DNA of 64,000 nt from Myroides sp. N17-2 (GTDB lineage Bacteria; Bacteroidota; Bacteroidia; Flavobacteriales; Flavobacteriaceae): contig NZ_NSGJ01000001.1 of NCBI RefSeq assembly GCF_002286775.1, positions 1-64,000 on the forward strand, read 5' to 3'. Position 1 is the first letter of the stretch, and the number at the start of each line of letters is the position of its first letter. The notes beneath the pieces are model-generated. The model saw nothing but the letters and a program-made list of their open reading frames with translations, had not been told where the DNA came from and searched no databases. Positions 1 through 7,558 of this stretch are shown here, piece by piece. Both the position numbers and the translations under genes were made by a program.

Positions 1-111
1 CTATAATCCAAATCTTGCGATTTGCCTTACTCTCTTATTTGTATGCTGTCAATCCAATATGTTTATGAACGTATTCTTCTATTTCTTTTCACTTGTGTTT
101 CAAAGCGAGTG
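1..111 (-). other. Gene-free stretch, presumptive leader of an operon to the left
   Basis: No open reading frame is visible here. On the minus strand it lies just downstream of three tandem promoters (112-388), so it is probably the transcribed leader of whatever lies left of the window. The promoter arrangement suggests an rRNA operon, but no rRNA sequence is inside the window, so this is inference. Confidence 0.4.
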
Positions 112-388
112 CAAAAGTAAATAACTTATCTTGATTAGCCAAATTTATTTTGAGAAATTTTACTCTCTCTTTTTTTGCTAACCCTGAGTATTTACTGAAG
201 CGGACTGCAAAGATACTACCTTATTTCCTACTTATCCAAATTTATTTTTATAAATTTTTAAAGCTTGTTTTTAAGTAATACTTGCTTCACTATTTTTGTA
301 TGATCGTCTGCTTTTCGATTCGTGGTTACCGTGGTAACTACTTCTCTAATGCGGATGCAAAAGTAGCATCTTTTCCCTTACTTGCAAA
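112..388 (-). promoter_or_regulatory. Three tandem Bacteroidota-type promoters firing left
   Basis: On the minus strand three -7 motifs of the TAnnTTTG type are followed by similar GC-containing starts: TACTTTTG at 119-112, TATCTTTG at 215-208 and TACTTTTG at 365-358. Each has a TTTG -33 box upstream, at 143-140, 240-237 and 388-385, with spacers of 20, 21 and 19 nt. The unit (TTTG, spacer, TAnnTTTGCA, CGC) is repeated three times. Tandem strong promoters of this kind are expected in front of an rRNA operon, which would start just left of position 1. A 6-bp-arm palindrome (325-338) lies between the second and third promoters. Confidence 0.65.
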
Positions 389-986
389 CTTTATATTGCC
401 TTTTTTCGAAAGTATTTTCTAACTTGTTATTATCAGCTATTTTAGAAGTGAAAGTTTTTTTAAGCTTTTCCGTTTTTCTCTTGTGGATGTACTTCTGGTA
501 GCAGTTTTGGTGTTTTATACTATATATATGAGTGTACTCTTATATATAGGTGAGATGTAGTAGAGTTGTTTTGATTGTTTTCTACCATATACTGTTCTTT
601 GGCTATAATACCCTCTATATCCTATTGTATTCTACTATTGAGATTTTATATTGATTCATTGTACCTATATATAGGTGTAAATGCGAATACTCCTTATGTA
701 ACGTGTTTTTGATTCTTTGTACCTTACTTTATTGTTTTGGATTGTCATTATTCCTTTATATATAGCTTTATTGTATTGTTTACAGGTACTTTTCTCTGCT
801 AATCTACTCTCTTTTAGCCCTCTATTCTATTTTTGAACAAAAAGTGATAGCCTTTTTTCACTCTCATTTTGAGTGATTCTAACTGTAATTAATTATGATT
901 CAAGCATTAGTGTTTTTTTATGATATTGTTGTGATTATTTCAAAAGCCTCTCTAAAGTCAATAGACATCAGCCTTAATAACCTCTC
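389..986. other. AT-rich spacer with TATATATAGGTG motifs and small palindromes
   Basis: I see no gene here. It contains a hairpin at 520-549 (arms of 9 plus 4 bp around one mismatch and a 2-nt loop) and a 12-bp palindrome CCTATATATAGG at 664-675. The string TATATATAGGTG occurs twice (541 and 666), with a variant near 757. It lies upstream of the leftward promoters, so an upstream activating or protein-binding role is possible but unproven. Confidence 0.4.
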
Positions 987-1055
987 CTTCAACACTTCTT
1001 CAACATTACCACAAGATTGCTCTGCTAGAAGAACCTTTTGTTGAAGCATTCTTGA
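987..1055 (-). repeat. 69-bp dispersed repeat, copy 1
   Basis: The reverse strand of this stretch matches 39570-39638 (plus strand) at 60 of 69 positions without any gap. Both copies read through in the same frame as 23 codons (SRMLQQK...CGNVEEVLK here, SRILQQK...CGNVEEVLK there). In this copy the 10-bp end CTTCAACACT (987-996) is repeated inverted at 1070-1079. A 61-codon minus-strand frame covers this copy, but it has no recognisable domain and starts on the distal side of the xpt terminator, so I do not call it a gene. Confidence 0.6.
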
Positions 1056-1108
1056 CGAAGACTTGACGCAGTGTTGAAGAGGCTGCTGTTCGCTAAAGTG
1101 CATAAAAA

Positions 1109-1133
1109 AACCCGAAGCGGAATGCCTCGGGTT
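1109..1133 (-). terminator. Rho-independent terminator of xpt
   Basis: On the minus strand, 28 bases after the xpt stop, arms AACCCGA and TCGGGTT with an inner GC pair form a hairpin followed by a run of seven T. This is a standard intrinsic terminator. Confidence 0.85.
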
Positions 1134-1161
1134 CTTCTCGATTATATATTGTAGTAAAAAA

Positions 1162-1728
1162 CTATCTAATCGTAATCATGCAATTAGATAAATCTTCTAT
1201 TATTGCTAAGGATTCTACACGGACACCCTGTTCCTCAATTAATTTTCGACCATTCTGAAAAGCTTTCTCAATGATAAAGCCCATCCCTACAAGATTAGCT
1301 CCAGACTGTTTGATTAAATCTAACACCCCTACAGCAGCATTACCGTAAGCTAAGAAGTCATCTACAAATAAGACATTGTCTGTAGGCTGTAAGAAATCGC
1401 TACTAATCACCACATCATACGTTCTATCTTTCGTAAAAGAGTGAATCTGGGTGTGTAGCATATTCTCCATTGTACTAGGCATCTTCTTTTTTGCGAAGAC
1501 CACAGGCAAATTTAGAAGATATCCAGTCATAATAGCAGGTGCAATACCACTTGCTTCAATAGTCATAATCTTATTTACATTAGTCCCCGCAAATCTTCGT
1601 ACGAATTCTACACCTATAGACTTCATTAATACTGGATCCATCTGATGATTAATAAAGCTATCTACTTTTAGTATTCCTCCTTCAAAACATCTACCATCTT
1701 GCAAAATTCGTTCTTTTAATAATTCCAT
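1162..1728 (-). CDS. xpt: Xanthine phosphoribosyltransferase
   Basis: This purine-salvage enzyme converts xanthine and PRPP to XMP in the cytosol. At 188 residues it has the family length. The type I PRPP-binding motif [12 protein letters not shown] lies at about residues 119-130, and the N-terminus (MELLKERI...[22 protein letters not shown]) is typical of Xpt rather than of other phosphoribosyltransferases. It stands alone with its own terminator. Its 5' leader contains the 13-mer TACAACACAACAA, which is also present in the carA leader (1731-1743 and 15961-15973). No purine riboswitch core is recognisable upstream. Confidence 0.93.
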   Translation of the reverse strand: MELLKERILQDGRCFEGGILKVDSFINHQMDPVLMKSIGVEFVRRFAGTNVNKIMTIEASGIAPAIMTGYLLNLPVVFAKKKMPSTMENMLHTQIHSFTKDRTYDVVISSDFLQPTDNVLFVDDFLAYGNAAVGVLDLIKQSGANLVGMGFIIEKAFQNGRKLIEEQGVRVESLAIIEDLSNCMITIR

Positions 1729-1838
1729 ATTTGTTGTGTTGTATAATTATAAAGTCAAAAGAAGGTCAGTCCCTCCTCCAAAAGTTGCAAGCGAATTTAC
1801 GGATAATCTACTTATCCTATATTATTGGTCAAAAATAC

Positions 1839-3173
1839 TTATCTCATTTTGTTGAAAGTATTCTTTAAAGCGATAGCTACCACGATGAAAATCGTCCAAT
1901 CAATAAGTGCACTTGCCCAATATATCCCATCAATACCATAATATATAGGTACAACTAACATAATCGGTACATATAAGAGTAGCTGCCTAGATATAGCTAT
2001 CATACTGGCAGGTCTAGCATTCTCAACTGAAGGGAACCAAACCATAGCCATAAAAATAGCAGGTAAAACTAATAAAACGCTCATATAGACTCTAAAATTG
2101 ACTAACTGATTTACAGTAAACAACTGATTAGGGATCATTAGAGTCAAGACGTCTTGAGGAAACAGCATCACTAAACACCAAAAAGGTATCAATACAGCTA
2201 GACCCGTCCAGGTAAATAAGAGATATGATTTTTTAGTTCGTACATAATTCTGTACTCCATAGTTCATTCCAGCAACGGGCTGCAGTGCACGCATTAATCC
2301 GAACATCGGTGTACATAGTAACAAGTAAAAACGGTTAACTACGGTAAAGAATGTAATATCACTATCAGAGCCATACTTCGATAATGCATTAAAAATAACG
2401 ATATTCTGAATCACCACCATAACCATCATAATCATAGCGGGCATACCGAGCTTAATCACTAGCCTCTGTATATCGCTATCTTTATGTAATGACCATATAT
2501 TAGTCTTAAATGAAGCCTTCGAACGGTGATAATACAAGACTCCTAGTATAGTATATACTAACATAGATACATTAGTAGCCCAAGCTGCACCAATAACTCC
2601 CCAACCAAAAGTAGCTATAAAAACAGGCTTAAGCACGATATCAATGACCAAACCAATAGCGATCATTAGAGCAGCAACTTTCATCTTTCCCTCTGCCCTG
2701 ATCATCATATTAAGTGCTAGTCCGTGTACCCAAAAAAAAGTACCTAACACGATAACCTTATAATACTGTGATGCTAATACAGCAATCTCCCCTCTACCAC
2801 CCATCAGATATATTAAGTCATCTGCATAGATGTAAGCAGGCACCATAAATAAGGCAGAAAAAAGTATACTGAGATAATTAACGGTACCTAGACACTTGGC
2901 TAACTTCTCAGTATTCTCAGCGCCTATCCAAATACTGATACCTGCCCCCGCACCAGTACCTATCAGACTACCAATAGCCTGTCCTATCTGAGCAAGTGGA
3001 AAGGCAATCCCAACTGCTGCAAGGGCTTGATCATTAATCAAGTGCCCTACGAATACTCCATCTAAGAAATTATTAAGTCCAAATAGCACCATAGCTACCA
3101 CGGCAGGCCAAGCCATCTGCCACATTACAGTTGGCAAATTTCCGTTTAAAATTAATTGTTTTTGTTTATCCAT
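1839..3173 (-). CDS. MATE-family multidrug/Na+ exporter
   Basis: At 444 residues this has the usual length for the multidrug and toxic compound extrusion family, which exchange cations for drugs or metabolites at the inner membrane. The sequence is hydrophobic throughout, with about 12 predicted membrane segments. The first carries the family pattern (MAWPAVVAMVLFGLNNFLDGVFVGH), followed by the LAAVGIAFPL and glycine-rich GTGAGAGISIWIG segments. A related repeat appears around residues 235-300. It lies 69 bases downstream of the methyltransferase gene on the same strand, so the two may be cotranscribed. Substrate is unknown. Confidence 0.88.
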   Translation of the reverse strand: MDKQKQLILNGNLPTVMWQMAWPAVVAMVLFGLNNFLDGVFVGHLINDQALAAVGIAFPLAQIGQAIGSLIGTGAGAGISIWIGAENTEKLAKCLGTVNYLSILFSALFMVPAYIYADDLIYLMGGRGEIAVLASQYYKVIVLGTFFWVHGLALNMMIRAEGKMKVAALMIAIGLVIDIVLKPVFIATFGWGVIGAAWATNVSMLVYTILGVLYYHRSKASFKTNIWSLHKDSDIQRLVIKLGMPAMIMMVMVVIQNIVIFNALSKYGSDSDITFFTVVNRFYLLLCTPMFGLMRALQPVAGMNYGVQNYVRTKKSYLLFTWTGLAVLIPFWCLVMLFPQDVLTLMIPNQLFTVNQLVNFRVYMSVLLVLPAIFMAMVWFPSVENARPASMIAISRQLLLYVPIMLVVPIYYGIDGIYWASALIDWTIFIVVAIALKNTFNKMR

Positions 3174-3242
3174 ATTTATAAGTGAGTTAATTAATGGTAC
3201 ACACAGATAAACATTATAAACAAGGATTTCAAAATTACAGTC

Positions 3243-3905
3243 TTATAACTTAGTCGCTTTTAAGATGACAAATGGTCTAACGACGTGTTGTCCTACCTTA
3301 TTAGTGGTGTTCTCCATATATTGCCATTGTTCAATGTTATAAAACCCAATGTTAGTCAATAGTCTAATCAACCATTCAGTTTTATGAAAATGAAATACTT
3401 CAGGAGTAACAAAAGATTGTTTCTGAATAAAATCTTTTTGAATAAAAGCTAATGTAAGTTGCCCTTCAGATTTCAGTATTCTATAAGCCTCCTGAAAATA
3501 CTTATTAGGTTCTTCCCAAAAATATATCGTATTAATAGAAAAACAATTGTCAATAGATTTGTCATCAAAAGCAATTTTACCGGAATCATCACCAAGTGTA
3601 AAAACGACTTTGTGTTGCTTAATAAGTTCCTTATTAAACTCACTAGCTTCACTTAACATCACATCAGACAACTCTATACCTCTATAATTAATATTCTTCT
3701 CTTTAGAAAACAAATATGGTAAGTGACGACCATTACCGAATCCTAATTCAAGAACTTGCATCCCTGCCTTAATGTTTAATCGGTCAATGGTTTTATAAAT
3801 CATGTTGCTATTAGATGCATACATCGTATTTCCAACTTTAACACCATCATCTCCAGTAGGACATCTTAGTTGCTTAGCCAGCTCATTATTATCCTGTTGC
3901 TCCAT
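3243..3905 (-). CDS. Class I SAM-dependent methyltransferase
   Basis: A 220-residue Rossmann-type methyltransferase. SAM motif I (VLELGFGNGRHLPYL) lies at residues 51-65, an acidic motif II region (YRGIELSDVML) follows at about 75-85, and FTLGDDSGKIAFDDKSID at about 101-118 precedes the motif IV position. This order matches the UbiE/Methyltransf_11 type acting on small molecules. Substrate is not predictable. It is divergent from the AraC-type regulator at 4036 across about 130 bp, and upstream of the MATE exporter, so regulator, methyltransferase and pump could be one small response module. That grouping is inference from position only. Confidence 0.82.
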   Translation of the reverse strand: MEQQDNNELAKQLRCPTGDDGVKVGNTMYASNSNMIYKTIDRLNIKAGMQVLELGFGNGRHLPYLFSKEKNINYRGIELSDVMLSEASEFNKELIKQHKVVFTLGDDSGKIAFDDKSIDNCFSINTIYFWEEPNKYFQEAYRILKSEGQLTLAFIQKDFIQKQSFVTPEVFHFHKTEWLIRLLTNIGFYNIEQWQYMENTTNKVGQHVVRPFVILKATKL

Positions 3906-4035
3906 ATTATATAAATTTTGACCAAAGATAATTATTTAGAATCAATCTCAATAACTATCTTTGTACAAATTTCACTGAAACTACCAAAAGAACTATTACT
4001 TCAAAAGGAGTAAACATTACGCTAAACGGATTACT

Positions 4036-5004
4036 ATGGAAATGATCATTAAGGATGCTAAAACGAAAGAGATATTATTAGAGAAGAAGTATCAATCTGG
4101 CTCTCCTGTATCTATCGATAGTGGAAAATGTAGAACATTACATATCCAAAATGATGAGATAGATAATAAAGTAGTGGAATACTATAATGAAGATTCTATT
4201 ATCGTCTTTGGGACAATGGATATCAAGAAAGATATCTATGTGGATATGTATGCTGAGCAACCTGTCTATGAAATGCACTTCTGTATGAATGGACATTCAG
4301 CCTTTAATTCACCTAGTACTATGATCGATTTTAGTAAAAATGAACATAATCTATATGCATATAAAGAACTACAAGGACACTTCAAACAACATGAAAACAC
4401 AAATGAATATCTAGAAGTAATCTTTAACAATGACTATATAGAACAATTGCTAGATAACTACCAAACATTAAGACCTTCCATAGGACGAGGAAAAGACCAG
4501 TTATTCAGACACAATGCAAGTGTAACTAGAGAAATGACTAACTTAATAACGGAACTGTATAATACAAATAGAACAGGAGTGATGAAACAAATGTATCTCG
4601 ATATTAAATCTAAAGAGCTATTATTACTTCAAATCGAACAATACATTCTCACTAATACGATGTCTACATCTACTAAAATATCTATTACAGATAAAAGTAA
4701 ACTAATAGAAGCTAAAGAAATAATAGAACAGAACTTTCAAAATCCGTTAAGTTTAATACAGCTAGCAAAAAGAGTTGGGTTAAATGATTATAAGTTAAAG
4801 AAGGGATTTAAGGAGGAGTATAATACTACAGTATTTGGGTATGTGTATCAACTCAGAATGGAGTATGCCCATAAGATGCTCTTAAATACTGATATCCCTA
4901 TAAAAGAAATAGCTAATTACTGTGGATATGAACATGTACAACACTTCACTACAGCATTTAAACGAATGTATAACATCACGCCTGCTCTGTACAGAAAGCA
5001 ATAA
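4036..5004 (+). CDS. AraC-family transcriptional regulator
   Basis: A 322-residue DNA-binding regulator. The C-terminal 100 residues contain the two helix-turn-helix units of the AraC family: IIEQNFQNPLSLIQLAKRVG then DYKLKKGFKEEYN, and the second with IKEIANYCGYEHVQHFTTAF followed by KRMYNITPALYRK. The N-terminal 200 residues are a divergent sensor domain I cannot assign. It is transcribed away from the methyltransferase gene, the usual geometry for a regulator acting on a divergent neighbour. An AGGAG lies some 25 bases upstream, too far to be a normal ribosome site; the ATG at 4036 is the first in frame after it. Confidence 0.88.
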   Translation: MEMIIKDAKTKEILLEKKYQSGSPVSIDSGKCRTLHIQNDEIDNKVVEYYNEDSIIVFGTMDIKKDIYVDMYAEQPVYEMHFCMNGHSAFNSPSTMIDFSKNEHNLYAYKELQGHFKQHENTNEYLEVIFNNDYIEQLLDNYQTLRPSIGRGKDQLFRHNASVTREMTNLITELYNTNRTGVMKQMYLDIKSKELLLLQIEQYILTNTMSTSTKISITDKSKLIEAKEIIEQNFQNPLSLIQLAKRVGLNDYKLKKGFKEEYNTTVFGYVYQLRMEYAHKMLLNTDIPIKEIANYCGYEHVQHFTTAFKRMYNITPALYRKQ

Positions 5005-5015
5005 TGTACTTCACT

Positions 5016-5942
5016 TTATAAAAAAGAGAAAATACTATTCTTATTCAGTTTTTTCTTCATAGGACGGATATACATCTTCTCAAAAGACCTAAGTACAGTA
5101 GAGGGATACTCTTTAAGAACAACATCTAATGTATCATTAGGAGGATGCCCATCTAAAGAGTCATATAGTTCTTGTAGCACAAGTTTAGTATGCTTCTCGT
5201 TATCAGGATCAGTTATCATATAAAATCTAGCAGCATAAGATGAATACCTAATAGTATCCTCCGCTGTAATATTATTGACATTAAACCATACGCCGTACTT
5301 ATTAGCGACGTATGGTGATTCATAAAACACACCACTCTCCTTATCTAGAACAATAGGTTTATCATTATATTTTTTGCGCCCTTCGTTCATTTTATCCATC
5401 CTCTCCTGCTCAACTTCATTAAAACTCGCTACCGTCTCAGATAGAGTTGCCTTAAATACATACTCTCTATCAGTAACTTTATATACAACCCTATAGCTCG
5501 GCGGCTGAGTAGTAGCAATAAAAGAGAAAATAGAAAGACAGGTAATACCGCACTTTAAATATCTATTAGAATAGGAATACTCTGCTCTAGAGAAAATATA
5601 ATAAGATAGAGGAATACTTACTAGGGCTATATAGTCAGTATAATCAATTACTCGATATACTGATATGCCAAAAGAATGTAACCAATCTAAAACAGGAGAA
5701 AACCACTCACTCTTAAACCACAAGAAGAATATAGCAGTAAAAATATGTATCTCCTTAGTAAATCGAGGAAAGAAATAAGACCAAAAAAAAGGGAATACAA
5801 ATAACCCAACAAAGTCAGATAATTTGCCTGTTATAGCATTAGAGAAATACTGCTTTAACCAAAGATCGTTCAACACTAATAGTATTAAACTAATGATGAA
5901 GATGGGGTTAAAGATTTTATTAGATGGGGACTTTAGAAACAT
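5016..5942 (-). CDS. Uncharacterised membrane protein with soluble C-terminal half
   Basis: I do not recognise this 308-residue protein. The first 150 residues hold about four to five hydrophobic segments separated by short loops, including the polar stretch NAITGKLSDFVGLFVFPFFW between the first two. Residues 150-308 are soluble, charged and without obvious motifs (VYKVTDREYVFKATLSE, ERMDKMNEGRKKYNDKP). The topology suggests an inner-membrane anchor with a large domain on one side. It is convergent with the AraC gene and separated from the heme operon by a terminator, so it is probably a single-gene unit. Confidence 0.6.
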   Translation of the reverse strand: MFLKSPSNKIFNPIFIISLILLVLNDLWLKQYFSNAITGKLSDFVGLFVFPFFWSYFFPRFTKEIHIFTAIFFLWFKSEWFSPVLDWLHSFGISVYRVIDYTDYIALVSIPLSYYIFSRAEYSYSNRYLKCGITCLSIFSFIATTQPPSYRVVYKVTDREYVFKATLSETVASFNEVEQERMDKMNEGRKKYNDKPIVLDKESGVFYESPYVANKYGVWFNVNNITAEDTIRYSSYAARFYMITDPDNEKHTKLVLQELYDSLDGHPPNDTLDVVLKEYPSTVLRSFEKMYIRPMKKKLNKNSIFSFL

Positions 5943-5975
5943 ACAATTGTCTTTATAGAAAACTAAGTTAATAAA

Positions 5976-6006
5976 AAAACCCCAAGAGCGACAATCTCGG
6001 GGTTTT
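5976..6006 (-). terminator. Terminator of the heme-uptake operon
   Basis: On the minus strand, after the stop of the HmuY-like gene, arms AAAACCCC and GGGGTTTT plus an inner GAG/CTC pair (with a 2-nt bulge) form a hairpin followed by a T run. Confidence 0.8.
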
Positions 6007-6116
6007 CTAACAAAAATAAACTAACAACTCAATAAACAACAAATACTGAAAGTACTGATGATTACATTGAATCAAAACATAACTTGCGACAACAAATTGT
6101 TATGTAATATTATAAA

Positions 6117-7556
6117 CTATCTCAATAGACTATATTCAAATTTTGGATATCCACGCTCTCCTTTATCATTCATAAAGCTTAAGACACGCATTTTATAGAA
6201 GTTCCCTTTAGCATCTTTAATTACATAAAAGATATTATTAAATAACTTCTTATCATTAGCAACGTCTCTCCAAGTACCACCAATAGTACGCAAATCAAGA
6301 GACAACAGTGACTGATCTACATCAGCTAAAGCAAAAGACTTATACATCGTTTTATCTTTAGCAGGAATAGTAACCTTATATGCAGTAACACCACCGTAAC
6401 GGTTATTCACTATAAAATCCGAGAAACCATACGATCCTTTAGGATCACCTTGTTGGTCAACAGTATTGGTAAAAACAGTAAAGTTCAAATCCCACTTTTT
6501 CTTAGTTGGTTCTACATCAACAATACTGTTACTATCAAAACTAAAGAACGCAAAATTATAAACTGGATTCTTCTCTATATAAACTTCTTTATGAGTAGTA
6601 TCATTAAGGTTAGCATATTGTAGCAAATAACCATTCTCTTTACGTAATACTCTTATCTTCTTCCATCCTCTAGACTCTCCAGCTACACTCACTGAACCTG
6701 CAGCTACATTATTACTACCTGGCCTAAACCCTAGATTAACTAAATACACTTTATTATCAGCATCATTTAGTTTAATCTCATTAATAGCTGTATATGCAAT
6801 ATTCCCTTCAGGATTATCTATATAAGCTACATTACTAGCTTCAAATGTTCCTATTTGAACTTTTGCTTTTAAATCAGTAACATCACTCTCTCTTACTTTA
6901 TCAATATCTGTAGATGATACAACACCTGTAGCCATATAAATAGATCCGTTTAACTTAACACGGAAATCCTTATCAGAGTAGAAGGCTAAATCCCAAGAAT
7001 CACGTTGTATAGCATACATCGCTTTACCACCTAGATCTACATATACTTGTTTTGGTTGACTAGGTCCTCCAATCTCAGGTGTTAGTACTCCTCCGATGGC
7101 AGTATCGAAACTAACTACCATAACATTATAACCTTGAACTTTAGCTTCTTTAGCACTGTAATTTACTTTAACGATATCAAACTGAACCGTCTTATCTGTA
7201 CGGTCATAAGGATAAATCAAGTTCTTAAATAAAAAAGACACATCCTTAGCTCCTTTAATAAAAGGTACAGTCACAATACTCTCCTTAGCACTAGGCACAG
7301 TACTAAAGTCAACATCATATATCGCTTTAGTAGGAGTAAGACGTAACTCAACACTACCATCTGAAAGGGCAGGTTCAGAGAACACAATCTTTAGTTCCTT
7401 ACTATCTTTTATCTCACTATAGCTTATAGACTGCTCGTCAAAAGCTACTATAAACTCTTTTGCTACATTATTACCATTCTTAGAATCCTTTTCGCATGAA
7501 GTCATCATGAAAAGAGAAGAAAGAACTAAACCTACTTGTAATAAATACTTCATCAT
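6117..7556 (-). CDS. HmuY-family heme-binding lipoprotein
   Basis: A 479-residue exported lipoprotein: the signal peptide ends in SLFMMTSC with the lipid-accepting Cys at residue 21. The N-terminal third (about 30-150) looks like a beta-rich adhesion-type domain. The rest carries HmuY-like features, including YVDLGGKAMYAIQRDSWDLA near residue 172, FRVKLNGS, and a second, similar segment (KKWDLNFTVFTN) near residue 352. HmuY proteins capture heme at the cell surface and pass it to a partner TonB receptor. It lies 2 bases after the receptor gene, so the two are one operon. It is about twice as long as the Porphyromonas prototype. The heme ligand residues cannot be assigned by eye. Confidence 0.8.
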   Translation of the reverse strand: MMKYLLQVGLVLSSLFMMTSCEKDSKNGNNVAKEFIVAFDEQSISYSEIKDSKELKIVFSEPALSDGSVELRLTPTKAIYDVDFSTVPSAKESIVTVPFIKGAKDVSFLFKNLIYPYDRTDKTVQFDIVKVNYSAKEAKVQGYNVMVVSFDTAIGGVLTPEIGGPSQPKQVYVDLGGKAMYAIQRDSWDLAFYSDKDFRVKLNGSIYMATGVVSSTDIDKVRESDVTDLKAKVQIGTFEASNVAYIDNPEGNIAYTAINEIKLNDADNKVYLVNLGFRPGSNNVAAGSVSVAGESRGWKKIRVLRKENGYLLQYANLNDTTHKEVYIEKNPVYNFAFFSFDSNSIVDVEPTKKKWDLNFTVFTNTVDQQGDPKGSYGFSDFIVNNRYGGVTAYKVTIPAKDKTMYKSFALADVDQSLLSLDLRTIGGTWRDVANDKKLFNNIFYVIKDAKGNFYKMRVLSFMNDKGERGYPKFEYSLLR

Positions 7557-7558
7557 TA

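Noticed and set aside
918..1103. 61-codon minus-strand frame
   Set aside because: It begins at the distal end of the xpt terminator, has no known domain, and its conserved part is the 69-bp repeat; no promoter is seen.
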